Shown here: positions 36,601 through 48,542 of the stretch, piece by piece | Layout: every line of letters begins with the position of its first letter | How positions within the stretch are numbered: the first letter of the stretch is position 1 | NCBI RefSeq assembly: GCF_037126465.1 | Contig: NC_088201.1 | Span: 65,184,879 to 65,248,878 of the forward strand | Reading direction: 5' to 3' | DNA from: Ornithodoros turicata | Lineage: Eukaryota > Arthropoda > Arachnida > Ixodida > Argasidae | DNA: 64,000 bases | The notes under the pieces: model-generated | The model's database searches: none | What the model saw: only the letters and a program-made list of their open reading frames with translations | What the model was told of the DNA's origin: nothing | Program-made: the position numbers and the translations under genes

Positions 36601-39600
36601 GCGGTGGTGTACTTTGGCCTCGTTCGTCGTGCCCCATGTGTCGTTTTCTGCGAATAAATCTTCAGTTGTGAGTTTGCAGACGTTGTGTTCTGTCCCCCTC
36701 TGTGTTTGTTCCTAGTCTTATTTGCTGCGCCATGTTGACGCAGTCTAATCCTGTCCGTTCAACTCAGGGCCTTGTTGACTGTTTTGCCATGGTGAACTAT
36801 TTGGGGGCTTCCAGCGCCCTGTTACAAGAAGGGCTCGTTGGCAGTTTGTTGTGGAACAGTAATATTAGGGGACCGTGATTTTAGCTTCATGCTCAATGTT
36901 CACAAACGCAGACATCTGACGCATTTCTCTTCCTTTTCTTTCTTCTTTGAAAGAAGTGTTTGGGTTTAGTCTCTGTCTTTGACCGTTGGGGCATTTTGAT
37001 TAAATAAATAATATGGGCATCAGTTTCATTTCTTTTATCTCCAGAACTTGCTTTCGATTACCTTGATTACCTTGATTTCACCATTGCAAGACGGATACTC
37101 GTTTCACAAGTTCCGTGAAATATGTCTACTGTCACTTGTAAAGTTGTCATCCTGTTCACTGTGAAAGGTTGTGCAGACGTGCAGTCGGATTTCGGCGCGG
37201 GAGCGAGCTTCGGAAGAGGCTTCAGTGACCGCGGCAGCGTATACGGATATTTCGGTACAGGACAGTTGTGACACAGCAGATTTCGTGGTGTCATTCCACA
37301 CGGAACTTCTCTACTCGGAGTAACTGTTCCACGAAACGGTCCTCAGTCAGTAGAGGTTGGTATAGCCGCCCCGAAGGGAGCTACGCGCAGGTGGCTATAT
37401 GTAACCGGACACCGTGTTTAGAGACGGACACGAAGGGAGATAACTCCCCGTTTTACTTCAAACGGTCCCTCCTTCCCCTATTTCCTGTATGCACGTCATC
37501 AGTCAACCCTCGATTTATGAACGGCACACGTTCCTCGGAAAATCGTTCATAACACGAGGGGTTCATAAAAGTTCACACGAAGTCTGGGACCTGAAAGTCT
37601 CAGAATGACAGGCACAATTAGCGGTATTCATTATTTATTCCCGAAAATAGTTTGAAATGACGCTCTGTGTGACAAAAAGATAGCGGGAAAAGCACCATTG
37701 ATCACATCACACGCCCCTTCTTATCGAGCTTTTTTATTATAATTTTATTTTCAGAATATTTTATTGGCAGTTACACTCCAAAATAAGAAATTCACGGAAT
37801 TACACTTTGCTTTACAAACTACAGTTTTCTTACATGATTAGTGCAGCACCCTTTGTCCACAGCGTACAGGGCAGCCAACATGTGACAGCCCCGCACTTTC
37901 TCGTCCAACATTACGCGTATTACGATTTACGCAGGTATTCATCTGTGGAAGACAAGAGGACCAACCAAGTAAAACACTTTACAGGAGAACAGGCAGCGGA
38001 GGGAAGAGGGCCTCACCTCCTTAGTTGTGGGAGGGGGGAGGGATAACGTTTGGGGAAGGTGCCACTAGCCTTCTCTGAGTTGAGCAAATTAGAATGGCGC
38101 AAGCAAGCTGGTGTGCTGTAGAAAGAGGTACCATTTCCTTGAGTTTGAGGAACACACAGTACGAAGAGGACAACACAGGGGGAAAAGGGAGACCCGAAAA
38201 TCGTTTTCTCCGGCAAGGCTGGCAACCGTACAGTCAAGGCAGTCAGAAAGCCACCGAATTTCTTTCCTTCCATTTCGTTCTTTTTGTTCGTGTTCAGTAT
38301 GTTTCAGGAGAGCCTCGGATAATTGCGCTGGTTGTTTTTGCGAATACGTGGCAACCAACAACTTCACGCCATAAATTTCCTCCCACCTCTGGGCTCCCCG
38401 ACGCAGTGTAACGGGACACCAGTGCTACGCGTATGGGAGACAGACTTGCTAACAGTCAGAAACGTAGCAACGTAGCCAAGGGAGGGGAAAGGGAGGGGAC
38501 GAAACAGAGAGGGGAGAGGGTGACGCAACTTCCGATCTCTCCTGGAGATTAATAATTGGGGGTTTACGTCGCGAGACAACTGAGATCCTCTCCTGGAGAG
38601 AAACATCACGTGACACTCTGCTCGCTACGCCATCCATCGGGAGGAGCTGACATAACAGGAGCGAGTGATTCCACCTTAAGGACGTACGCATTAATTCTCA
38701 GGGTTATAGCGAAAACAAACCCGTCGCATAAAATTGTATGCAAACTAGTCATTGTATAAGAAATCACCATATGCCGTTCGAAAGGTCTCATCGAATGCTT
38801 TCCAATGACATGAGTTTCATGGATTCACCCACAGAAATTCGGGAATTATGGCCCACCACAACTCCCATATGCTTGACCAGGCGTGTGGCACCCCCCCTAT
38901 TGTGAGGTACACACTACAGGTATATTCTTGTGGGCGTGGCAGATGGCACCACCATCGCGGTTTCTCACTTTGTCCCCACGTTTCGCCCGAACAATACCAT
39001 CTGCCTGAGGTGGCGTACATGCCGACAACTTCTGCCTCCGCCACCACGACATCGCTGCAAGACATCTTCATCCACCAAGGGTTTCCTGAGCAGCTGGTTA
39101 CAGACAGTGGACCCCAATTCACCAGCCAGACCTTCAAGGACTTCGTAACAAAGCATGGCATTCAACACGTTCTTACACCGCCTTACCACTCAAAGTCAAA
39201 CGGACAAGCAGAAAACTTCATCCGCACGTTTAAGTTCGCCTTGCGGAGGAGAGGAATAACCAAGGACGGAATTCAAAGTTTCCTGACGCAGTACCACGTC
39301 ACCCCTCATGCAACGACAGGCAAATCTCCATCTATGCTACTCATGGGAAGACAAATCAGAATGGCTATTGACCTCTTGCGACCCGCCTTAGACACACACC
39401 GCCTACATGCTGCGACCAGGCAGAAACGGAATTACGACCGGAGTGCGCAGGACAGACTTTTTGAGGTTGGCCAACCAGTTTGGGCTGCTGATCCGATGGA
39501 CAGGCGACATTAACGATGGACAGGCGACGGACAGGCGACTGGATTAAGGGATCCATAACCGATAAAGTGGGCACGGTCATCTACGAGGTCCAATCCGCTG

Positions 39601-42600
39601 GTGGCCGGCGACGCAGAGTTCATGCCGACCACTTGAAGACTCGCCTGACAGCCGATAGCTCCGAACCGTCACAGACCCTTTTCTCGCCCTCCTTCCGGAA
39701 AATAGCGTGCACTGGATAATCCGTGTACCAATTGAAAATCAGTAGCATCGGTGTCTTCAAAAAAAAAAATCAAATCAGCGCTGCGTCCGCTGCGGCTGTG
39801 GCTCCACCACAGACTCGGAAGGGTGTAGCGTACCACGTCAACGCGGTCTGCACCCGCCTTGGAAGGCTCTGGATTTGTTCGAGAAGTTCATGTGGAAATT
39901 TGCCACAGAGAGAATAAGCACACAAGCTGCTGTTGTAATGTTGGAGTAGGAAGCATCACCTTGAGCATGAGGAAAATGAAGTATACAGGAGGCTCACAAA
40001 CGTGAGCCTCCTTTTCGTGAGCTTCCTGTATACTTCGTTCTCCTCATGCTCAAGGTGATGCTTCCTACTTCAATGGAAGTTTGCCCCAGATGCTGTTGCA
40101 TCTTCCTCTCAAAGTACCCCTCGGCAGTCACCAATTCGCAAGTGATCATGAAACACAAATTGATCAGGTGAAATGCAAAGTGAATACCTCATTTCGTAAA
40201 CAGGACATAGCATGGCACAGACAACGTATCGAAAACTTGGTATCACAGTGCCAAAAATGTTTAGCTAAATAAGGTGACTGTATTAGGGAGTAAATTTGAC
40301 CTCTAATCTGTACATAAATTTCTTCAGTGTTATGCTGTAGATTTTTTTCACGGTACTCGGGAAACTCGTTTGTTGGTTGACTCTCATACATGAAGGAAAT
40401 TCCTTATTCTCTTACTTTCCATCACACATGTGTGAAGCAGCAAGTACGATCTGTTTGCAAATCATCATACTGAGGTAATAAAACTGGACACTGTAACAAT
40501 TTTCAGAAACTATGCGCGAAACGCGGCTACGTTCCAAACGGGACGCATATACCCAGGTGGAGAAATTGTTGAAGTGGATCCAGTTGCAAGTGGATTATGG
40601 AACCAGTAATTGGTTTCCAACTAAGAATGAATTTCCATCTTGAAGTTGATCCACTTCCAAGTGGATTATGGAACCAGTAATCGGCTTCCAGCTAGGAATG
40701 TCCAGCTAGGATGTTGCCTCCCCATAAGAGGCAGGCGCCTTTGCCTCAGGGTGCGGCAGCAGAACCTGGTGCCAAACGAGTGAAGAAGACAGAGGCGGAG
40801 CAGTTGGTGTGTAAACGGGAGCAAGATCGTGTCCGTAATCAAGGAATGAGACAGAAGGCGCATGTCCTTAGGGAAGAAGCTAAACAAAGGGACTTGTGTC
40901 GACTACGTTTTTACGAGACATCTCAGCGCACTCCTACAAGACTGCATCTCATACTTCAGTAATCACATGCCAGTGATAATAGCCATCCGATCAAAGCAAT
41001 TGCAGATGATGCCATTGAACATGGAAGTGGAAGAACCTCCCAGATCAGTGGCTGAGGATGCTGTTATGAGTTGTGTACACATAAATAGTTGCATGCGCAA
41101 TAATATGTATGTTTGCATATGAGGCACCATCCATTAAATGCACACCTGCATTGTCTTTGGCCACCGGTACATCGCCCATGACTGGAACTTTTTTATATTC
41201 GATTCGATATTTGAAGTAAAATATTGGTAATATTTGTATTCATCATTTTTACTATTTGCACAACCCTAATATTAATCGAAGTATTTGTCATGAACGCCCC
41301 ATATTTCATTAAATGTGCAAACCCATTTCCAAGGCATTGCTTTGGTCATTGCATGGTACCCATGAGTTTTCTCGGCGAGATCTGATTCTGAGCAGACATT
41401 ATGTGGTAGCTCCAATGCCGGTAGTACAACCAGGCAGATATGTTATGTGGAACCTTTATTCGAAAATTGCGCAAACTATTAATTCCAAAGCCCCATGCCA
41501 TTCCTATGCTTCTTCGCACTACTGCAGTACAACACGACATACACAGTGTTTCAGTAATCATGTAAAAAACCACAGAAAAATATGCAATAAATGACATTTA
41601 TCAGCAGGGAGCTTTTGCCACATGATGCAAGTAATTTTATCAAATTCTAAGTGAAATAAATTTAATTTATTGAATTTAACTCAGAAATTTGTGGAGTCAG
41701 TGCAATGTTCTTTTGCCCGAAATAAAAGGAGCAAGAGATGCGCAAATTGTCGGCATGCTGAGCAACTTGTGCAAGAAGTGGTAGAAGGAAACAGTGCCCC
41801 CTCCCTCCTCCCGTTCCTGTTTCCTTCTCACTGTGTTTTCAGATAGTTGTGGCAATCTGACCTTGCTGCAGTTATCATCAGAAGCATGGATAAGGAACCC
41901 AAGGGACTGATTCATTTCTGCCTCGCCCTCCTGACTCCACAATTTGTGCATCTGGAAACAATCGTTTTTGCATCTTTTTTCCGGCTCATACTATTATGGT
42001 AGGGAATGTATACGGTAACGCAGTGGGGTAAATCCGATGTGCACTTTCTGTTTCTGGCAGAAAAACGTTACATCGACTTGGCAAGTTTCAGAGTTCGTCT
42101 CTCAAATAAAATTTGATAAAATAGCTCGGAGTACTTTGCAAAGGTTCCCACGATAAAGGTCATTGATTGCATATTTTTCATTATTTTTTTTTAACAGTTA
42201 CTAATGCACCCTATATATACTACCCTTCGGAAAAACATCCTTGTTTCAGCATGGTTGCAAGGTTAGCAACTTTTCCATTTCAAATGATGATTTTTTAAAT
42301 GCAGTTGTTTATTGTACTTTGATCAGACACCCGAGGGGAACCGAGCAGCTGCAAAGGCTATTGAAAAGCCAAATGGATATGTGCTGAAACCACAGCGTGA
42401 GGGTGGAGGTAGGTGCACGTAATTCTGTCATTGGATCGCCAAGTCAGTCCTCTGTGTAGAGCTGCCAACCTAAGATTACTGAACCTGAGATGCAGTATGA
42501 CAGTATTCACATATCGTCCGAAATTTTTAAAAAATGTAGTGCTTTCTCTCTTCTGCTCTTTCTCTAATCTTGTCTCACTCTTTGCTGTCCTCTGGCCACT

Positions 42601-45600
42601 ATGGCCGAGTCGCTTGATGTCACAACAGGATCCGATCCTGACACATTAGCAGTGTTTTCACGAAGCGAAATAGAAAACCACTCATTCCCGAGTGGGTTTC
42701 TTGGAATCTGAGATTTGTGCAGGATTTTATTCTGAAGAGTGTGCTGGAATGCTGACGCGTAGGTTTGACACCAACCTTACCTGGTTGCTATGTCGTGTAC
42801 ATTCATGTCAGATACAGTAATATAGGGCTGGCGGGGAATCCCAGCTCAGGAGGAGCCCATGTGACTCCGCCATGTGTGATTATCCCTTTGAAGGGTGGGC
42901 AAAAATTACAACTGCATGCCAAAATGGGTAAGGCTTCATAAGCAACGAGCACACCTGATGAATTGGGGGAAACTTATTTATCGAGTATTCCTATGAATAG
43001 TCCGTAAGCCATTGATAGTCATATTGCTTGGTTACTTTGGTTACGCATACCAGAAAATGTTTTGTGTTTTTCTACTTGTCCGCAAAGGTATGCAAGAGTG
43101 TGGTACTACTTGAAGGCATGGTTGTACACGGAGGCCTTTGTCGTACTCAACGCATATGAATTCTGTGTCCTTCCATAGTTGAGCGTTCCGCGTTGGCGCA
43201 AGTAAAGTGCCTCCTGCGCGTTCGGCTTCCCTGCACCACCCACCAGCGATATTACCAGTATACTTGTAAAAATAGCCCACAGATGGCACCACAGTTCCCT
43301 GGAGAAGCCTCAAGCAGCCAAACATCACTCCCAAAGCAGCACTATGGCACCATAAAGAGAGAGCACGAAAATTTAAATCGAGACCTTTGGATACACTGGT
43401 GCGCCTGTACCGGCAGTGGCACGGTCGCTCGGCGCAGTGGCAGGCACGGTCGGGCAGTGGCACCAGTGCGCCCGTACCCTTCAATGGGTTAAGTACCGTT
43501 CACATGTGCTACACATTAGCCATCCTCATGATTGCGTAAAAATGCACAGTACATATTTGTCATATGTTCTGACAGGGATTGCACCGCACCTTTTATCTCG
43601 CATTTCTTCCTCTGACATCACTTGCGAGTGCTCCAGGTTGTCAGCCCCATGCACAGGGTTGAATGTGATCCCAGGCTGAGGCAAACCTGCACATTGGGTT
43701 TGTATAACTGCTTATAGTGTGAGAATGAAATGTAAAGATACTAGAGGGAGAATCCTTGATGAAGCGTTAGTGCTTGCTCCATTGCCATGTCGTACCATTC
43801 TTCTTGTGTGTCAATAGCTAACTGGATTAAGGCCGGTCAAAGCTTGCAGGTCATTCAAGACCGAAAAGATAAAGTTGAAATAAATAAAGAACGAACTGAG
43901 CACAAATAAATCATTTAATTACAGGCATTTGTGCATGAGGCTGCACTTGTTAGGTGCTCATTCTTCATTTATTTGTAAATAGAGAAAGATATCAAATTAA
44001 AATTGTTTGAGCCACTTAAAAATTGTGTAACAGGGTACCTCTGCTTTGCATATCATTCAGATAATAATGAAATGCAATCCATCCATGATGCTAAGAGTAG
44101 ATTAACATGGCGGACGGATCCCCAGGATCAATCTGTGGACAGCGTAAACGTCACCGCTTACGTCATGGAAATGTACACACTCTGGTCTGCGAGGGACGAG
44201 ATCAGGGAGCACGGACGGTTTGCCTCCGCCATACAAATGGTCCGCATGACGTCTCTCACGTCACGAGGATTTCTCCCTGCTTCCCTCGTGTGAACCCATC
44301 CTAAAGGGCGCTGTGGTATTAACACTTGCAAAAGATTTGTTAACAACACAATTGAAAAGAATGACTTTGAAGTGAGTTACTGAGTTACATACTCAGTACT
44401 GAGATTTTTGGTTATAAGGATGTAGGTTTTATAAAAGAAGCATTGCTGTGTCTGAGAATTTGTTTGTGTTGTCATGTCTGTTCCATGTCTGTCCCGTGTC
44501 TCCGTTTATTTCCAACTCACCCAGAGAGGTCTAATCGGAGACAGACAAGTGTTCAAGGTGTGCTCTCCCCATTTGCTCTCAGCTTGGAACACTTGTGTGT
44601 GCTGTGCTTTGTAAGATGTGAAACTTTTCTTGTGCCTACTAGCTATGTTCATTGTTTTCTAGGAAACAACATTTATGGGGAAGATGTGAAAACAATGCTT
44701 CTAGCCCTGAGAAACAAGAAGGAACGGGAGGGCTTCATTTTGATGGACCTGATTACTCCGCCTGTTAATCACAATTATATTGTCAAGCCTGACACACCAG
44801 TGGAGCTGGTCGACATCGTTAGCGAGATTGGCATCTTTGGAGTTGTACTAGGGTAAGTAGCACGTTGGATGCTACATAAGCCAGTGAGGTGCACAGGGGA
44901 TGTGCATGTGGGGTGGAAAAGCATGATGTATGGTAGCTATATGGTTAGTCTTCATATCCCTAAAGTTCATAGCAGTGCTAAACATGGGACACATTGCAAA
45001 GTTCAATCTGGGCATGGTTAAGGATGCAGTGAATACAATCTGTTGCAAAGCTTGTATTGATGTAAATAATACTTTTGTGGCCTCAATTTTTTGCGAATGG
45101 GGCATGGAGCACGTATTCGTGGCCATTAAATTTAGCCAATTCTGGATGCTAAAATTTGTGGTTTGGTTAGCTTATTTCATGATAAGCCTGAGACTGCTCG
45201 TACCGAATATGATAAAAGCTACATTGTGCATGCTTATGCTGTAAGACAGTTCAAATGCTTACACGTACAACCAACTGCGAGGACCAAGTTAGCAATTCCA
45301 GCATAGTTTGGAAAGTTTCAGGCATTGCTAGAAACTCCCCTAGTGCTAGCACAATTTGCTCCCGGAATGTTGTGGTAATGTTTTACTCAAATGTTGCAAA
45401 AATGTGGCTAATGTCCTCTTGAAAATCTGTTGCAGGAACGTTGCTGGAAAACGTTTCTGCAACATTGTGACAGCGCTAGAGCCATGTTTCTCCAACACAA
45501 ATACAATATTGAGGCAACATTTCCGTCATATTTCCACAATATTCTGACACCATCACAGCAATATTTCTTCAATACAAACACAATATTGAGGCACCATTTG

Positions 45601-47738
45601 GGTAATGTTTCTGCTACATTATGACAGCATTATAGCCATATTACTTCAATGCAAATACAATATTATGGTAACAGTTGAGTAATAGTTGGTTATGGTAAGC
45701 TCGGGGTATCAGGATGTGGAGACTGAGGGGAGCCTGTTGAAAGCAACATCGCGGACACAGTCCTATGTCGGCATCAGCGTGAACATCAGTTCACGCTGCC
45801 TTCAGCAGGACTGTCCTGTATCTCATGTCTTTTTCATGTCCATCTGTACTAAGTTGTCCATTTATACAGTGTGTCCCAGCTAACTGTGAACTGATTTTAA
45901 AAAAAATATATATATATCACTTTTTTCGAGATGAAATCAATTGCAGTATAGCATATGCTGAAGGGCACTCTTTAGGAGGGCACCAGCAAACTCCTAAGGC
46001 AATGTCCTAAATAACTTTCAATAATTAACATTTTAATTATAACAGCTACAAGGTTGCCCTAATGAGAACATCTGGTCCTTTCGATCACCTGATACTGTTG
46101 CCGTTTTCAGAACAAAAATCCTTTTGATAGATCGTCTGCAAAAAATTTGTGAAGTAACACAATTTTTTTATTTTGTTCATTGCGCATCTTCAGAGACGCG
46201 TCTTCCCTTCACTCCCAATGTGAGAGGGTGAAGGAGCACAGTGCCGCCTCATGCGTCGAAGCTTGCGCTTTAACTTACAGAAACAAAACAAAAAGAAATG
46301 TATCGGGTTATGCTGTCCGAAGTGCCATTATATTGAGTTGCATTTGCTGTTTTCTGTTAATCTTTTTCCAGGATGCAAGAGGCGATAGTGTGCTCGTTAT
46401 CAGATTCTTTTCTCTGTGGAGGCCAGCATAAGCGAGCGTACTGTTGTGCTTGAAAGGATACCATGTGGATGCATGTTTAAATGTCGTGCACTAAATTTTG
46501 GTACCCAAAATTTTGTGGCTATGTGCTCTAGAGCGCTCAGAAATTGCATACTATTTGCATGTTCCAAAGTGCTCCAAAACCAAAATTTTGTTGCTCCAAA
46601 AATTGCTCCAAATGACTTTTTGAGAGTGGCATCACTACAATAGTGAAAATACTATCTCCACAAGAGAGAGATTTTTTGCATAGCTCTGGTCCCTGCTTTT
46701 CAGAAACTCAGTTAGGTCATGAGATGTTGCAAGTCATATTGTGTGACGCATTAATGAGAATACCACTGGGGTCATACTACACATTAAAATTAAATTATGT
46801 ATGAGCATTGTGTTGTTGTATTGCTGTGTAGAAGGTGTCTGTACTCGTCCTAAAAGCTGAACCTGATATGCTGCTGCACATAGGCATGAAAGGGGCGATT
46901 TAGGAGAATGCTGTAAACGCACGTGTACCCTTTCACTGGCACATTACTTGTGCTGGTGAAGAAGTAAATATAAATCTGCTGTCAGGTACGGTGAAAGAAA
47001 GTTTGTCAAAATGCAATTTCTTCTGCATCTGACCAAAAATGTTTTCTAACATGCATATTTTAAAAGCGATAAAAACCCCAGTGCCGGGAAACAAACAAAA
47101 AGGCGACACAACACACAGCTCAGACTGACGAACAAGATTTTATTGACAGACCTGCTTCTTAAATAACCTGAGCCAGCAATGCCCTCTTCTGCTAGGTCAC
47201 CCTTTTACACCTTCAAGCCTGCCTAGTGCTTTTCCTGTCTTCATAACGAACCCTGAGACTGGGGAAAAAAACACGCTAAACAGGAGACTGTAGCAGTCCT
47301 TCTCTTTCCTACACGGAGCAGTTGAAAATGTTTCTTTCCCTTTTCTCCCTCCCTTTCCCCCTTGATGTATATACCTATGTGGGATGGAATAAACTTTCAG
47401 ATGTGTTTGAGACTCCTGTTTAGTGTGTTTTTTTCCCCAGTCCCAGGGTTCGTTATGAAGATCAGTTATCACCAGCTCGCCTGCTTTCTCGCCGCTCTTT
47501 ACTTTTCCCATGTCTTTATCGCTTTTAAAGTATAAACTACTACCGAACAGCCCCATTTTTAAAAATTTTTAACACGCATAGTTTGTGCTAAACTGTTCCT
47601 TGGTACAACCTTAGGGACCAAGATGACATTTTGGAGAACTATGAAGCTGGCTTCATCCTTCGTTCCAAGAAAGTGGAAATCCGGGAAGGAGGAATTGCTG
47701 CCGGGTTTGGAGCCCTCAATTCCATTTTGCTTGTGTGA
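27666..47738 (+). CDS. GSS: Glutathione synthetase, complete, 12 exons, 474 aa
   Basis: The enzyme joins gamma-glutamylcysteine and glycine with ATP to make glutathione; it is cytosolic and works as a homodimer. Exons: 27666-27750, 27866-28046, 28103-28178, 28244-28395, 28527-28569, 29173-29246, 33104-33262, 33324-33390, 35251-35442, 42327-42408, 44663-44852, 47615-47738. All introns are GT-AG and phases agree; the total is 1,425 nt including TGA, equal to the human length of 474. Visible motifs: [12 protein letters not shown] (about 144-155, Mg ligands Glu145/Asn147), the LAGTKKVQQ lysine (about 306), [10 protein letters not shown] (364-373, Gly-rich ATP loop) and R450/K452 with REGGIAAG (substrate Ala/Gly loop). 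An in-frame TAG 12 nt upstream fixes the start. Introns 6, 9, 10 and 11 are long and filled with mobile elements. Assembled from my alignment to the human protein as remembered. Confidence 0.97.
28618..28975. mobile_element. Inverted-repeat element in GSS intron 5, 358 bp
   Basis: GTGTGACTTTTTTGGGTTAA at the left mirrors the complement of GTCTGACTTTTTGGAGTTAA at the right. CCCGATT and CCCGAATT motifs lie inside both ends. The possible 8-bp flanks CGTATGAT/CATGTGAA match at only 5 positions, so this is old or the boundary is off. Confidence 0.6.
29480..29542. repeat. Imperfect palindrome
   Basis: GTGGAGATGCAAGACAAACA at the left pairs with TGTGTGTTTTTTCTTGCGTCTCCAC at the right across a short loop. 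It directly abuts a CAGGGACTG hAT-like end at 29543 that has no matching partner. Confidence 0.7.
29736..30565. mobile_element. hAT-type element with GAACCG arrays, 830 bp, GSS intron 6
   Basis: The ends are CAGGAATCGGAACC and the complement of CAGGGATCGGAACC. The 8-bp target duplication GTTTGGAC is perfect (29728-29735 and 30566-30573). The left end carries a GAACCG/GAACCGAA array to about 29880. The right end carries CGGTTC/GAACCG motifs from 30430. Open frames inside it are translations of these arrays; no transposase is seen. Confidence 0.94.
30731..30893. repeat. Foldback repeat in GSS intron 6
   Basis: The left arm from GGCCCGCTTGCA (30731) pairs with the right arm ending TGCAAGCGGGCC (30893). 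Both contain TTCCTCAGT and AGTAACTTTGG. The arms are about 65 bp around a short centre. Confidence 0.8.
30894..33103. other. Rest of GSS intron 6
   Basis: Holds GTAGTGTA (31760-31800) and TAATGTAATCTAA (32575-32645) simple repeats, poly-A runs near 31470, 32770 and 32896, and a 102-codon minus-strand frame at 31809-32117 that I could not assign. No cellular exon is seen. Confidence 0.45.
33608..33836 (+). pseudogene. Tail of a GIY-YIG/Penelope-like retroelement, in GSS intron 8
   Basis: [22 protein letters not shown], then [17 protein letters not shown] and CVSKASIVI, resembles the C-terminal endonuclease region of Penelope-like elements: an R-x-x-EH block, a small Cys cluster, and a final basic stretch. 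An in-frame TGA lies just upstream, and no reverse transcriptase is nearby. The family call rests on pattern memory only. Confidence 0.45.
39000..39719 (+). pseudogene. Ty3/gypsy integrase remnant, frameshifted
   Basis: [22 protein letters not shown] carries the second catalytic Asp and [13 protein letters not shown] the Glu of the integrase DDE core. The first Asp region is replaced by unrelated sequence. A frameshift near 39505 separates [13 protein letters not shown] from [15 protein letters not shown], the C-terminal beta domain. It belongs to a different gypsy lineage from the copies at 1-6605 and lies within the 35738-41268 element. Confidence 0.85.
39945..40069. repeat. Near-perfect hairpin, 125 bp
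   Basis: GAGTAGGAAGCATCACCTTG starts the left arm and its complement ends the right arm; the arms are about 54 bp. A smaller perfect stem, GGAGGCTCAC-AAAC-GTGAGCCTCC, lies at the centre. It is a foldback repeat or a precursor-like hairpin; it sits on the transcribed strand of GSS intron 9. Confidence 0.9.
40570..40700 (+). repeat. Two-copy tandem duplication, ~65 bp unit
   Basis: AAGTGGATTATGGAACCAGT followed by a GGYTTCCARCTARGAATG tail occurs twice. Confidence 0.8.
45360..45690. repeat. CAACATT/AATGTTGC repeat, GSS intron 11
   Basis: Loose AATGTTGC, GCAACATT and CAATATTGAGGC motifs repeat here. They are related to the larger array in the CD109-like gene intron at 57940-60490. Confidence 0.7.
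46023..46258 (+). repeat. Dispersed repeat, copy 1
   Basis: Same orientation and about 80-85% similar by eye to 56086-56320. Shared landmarks are GCTACAAGGT, GTTTTCAGAACAAAAAT, TAGATCG and CCAATGTGAGAGGGTGAAGG. The sequence just upstream (ACAGTGTGTCCCAGCTAAC at 45866) looks like a transposon end. Confidence 0.75.
47239..47460. repeat. Foldback repeat with 51-bp arms, GSS intron 11
   Basis: CTTCATAACGAACCCTGAGA at 47239 pairs with CCCAGGGTTCGTTATGAAG ending at 47460. The arms are about 94% complementary around a ~120-bp centre. Confidence 0.85.
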
Positions 47739-48058
47739 TGATAGCCATTGCAGGTAGCAGGCACCTAGTCAACAAAGAAAAGGTGTAGTGATAACATGGC
47801 ATGTTACATTAGCTGCGAGGTCTAGCTGTCAAGCAGCACGTACATGGTTTGTGTCTTTTAACCTGCATTACAAATGTAGGCACCAAAACCGACACATTTT
47901 TCACGTATCTTTTATATAGTAAAAAAAAGTAACAAAATGCAGATATATATTTTTTTATCTACGAAGATCACTCGCCTGTGAATGCTTTAAATTCAGGAAT
48001 CACTGTCATCAGTACATGCTAGGCTAATTATGCACAACTATCTGCAGCATTATCTTCA

Positions 48059-48064
48059 AATAAA
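48059..48064 (+). promoter_or_regulatory. AATAAA, likely GSS poly(A) signal
   Basis: First AATAAA downstream of the GSS stop (47736-47738), giving a 3' UTR near 340 bp. Confidence 0.6.
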
Positions 48065-48542
48065 GGATAACAAGAGGTGAGAACATGCTTCTTTTCACAC
48101 GTACTGAATATCACACATGGGGGAAGGAGAGTTAACAGCATATAAAGCCAAAATAAGGTGCACCTTAACCAGCACTGCCAAGCAAAGGCAAGCTGTGCCA
48201 ATCTGTAGCTGTTCCTGCTTCCAGTTGGTGAGCACTGTGCGCAATAACTTCAATGACCACAAGGACACTAGAAACATCATTTACCTTAGACATCACAGTG
48301 TGGCAGGGGAGCAAAGGACGCTCTAATGACACAGGTCCCGTGGAGTTCAATGTAAATACTGTATTACATATTTTACATGCGTGGTTTTAGGTATAGACCG
48401 TTTACAGCAGTCATTGCTTCAGGCACCAATAGATGGCGCCACACTTGCTCAGCCATTGCTTGCCTTCTGCGAGTGCCTGTGTGCCTTTGCCTATGTGAGT
48501 GCTTCCGAGCTTTTTAGCCGCTGTGCTACAGCTCTGTGCAAA

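Larger units (their letters stand above)
35738..41268. mobile_element. Large hAT-like element filling most of GSS intron 9, 5.5 kb
   Basis: The left end TAGGGCTGTGC and the right end, the complement of TAGGGTTGTGC, are bordered by ATATTCAT (35730-35737) and ATATTAAT (41269-41276), a 7 of 8 target duplication. AATCGAAT/ATTCGAT motifs lie just inside both ends. No hAT transposase is visible. The interior holds a gypsy integrase relic, a hairpin repeat and a tandem duplication, so it may have grown by later insertions. Confidence 0.65.

Noticed and set aside
44003..44293. 96-codon plus-strand frame in GSS intron 10
   Set aside because: No motif, and the sequence looks like a dispersed repeat (ATGGCGGACGG); the neighbouring GSS exon starts only at 44663.
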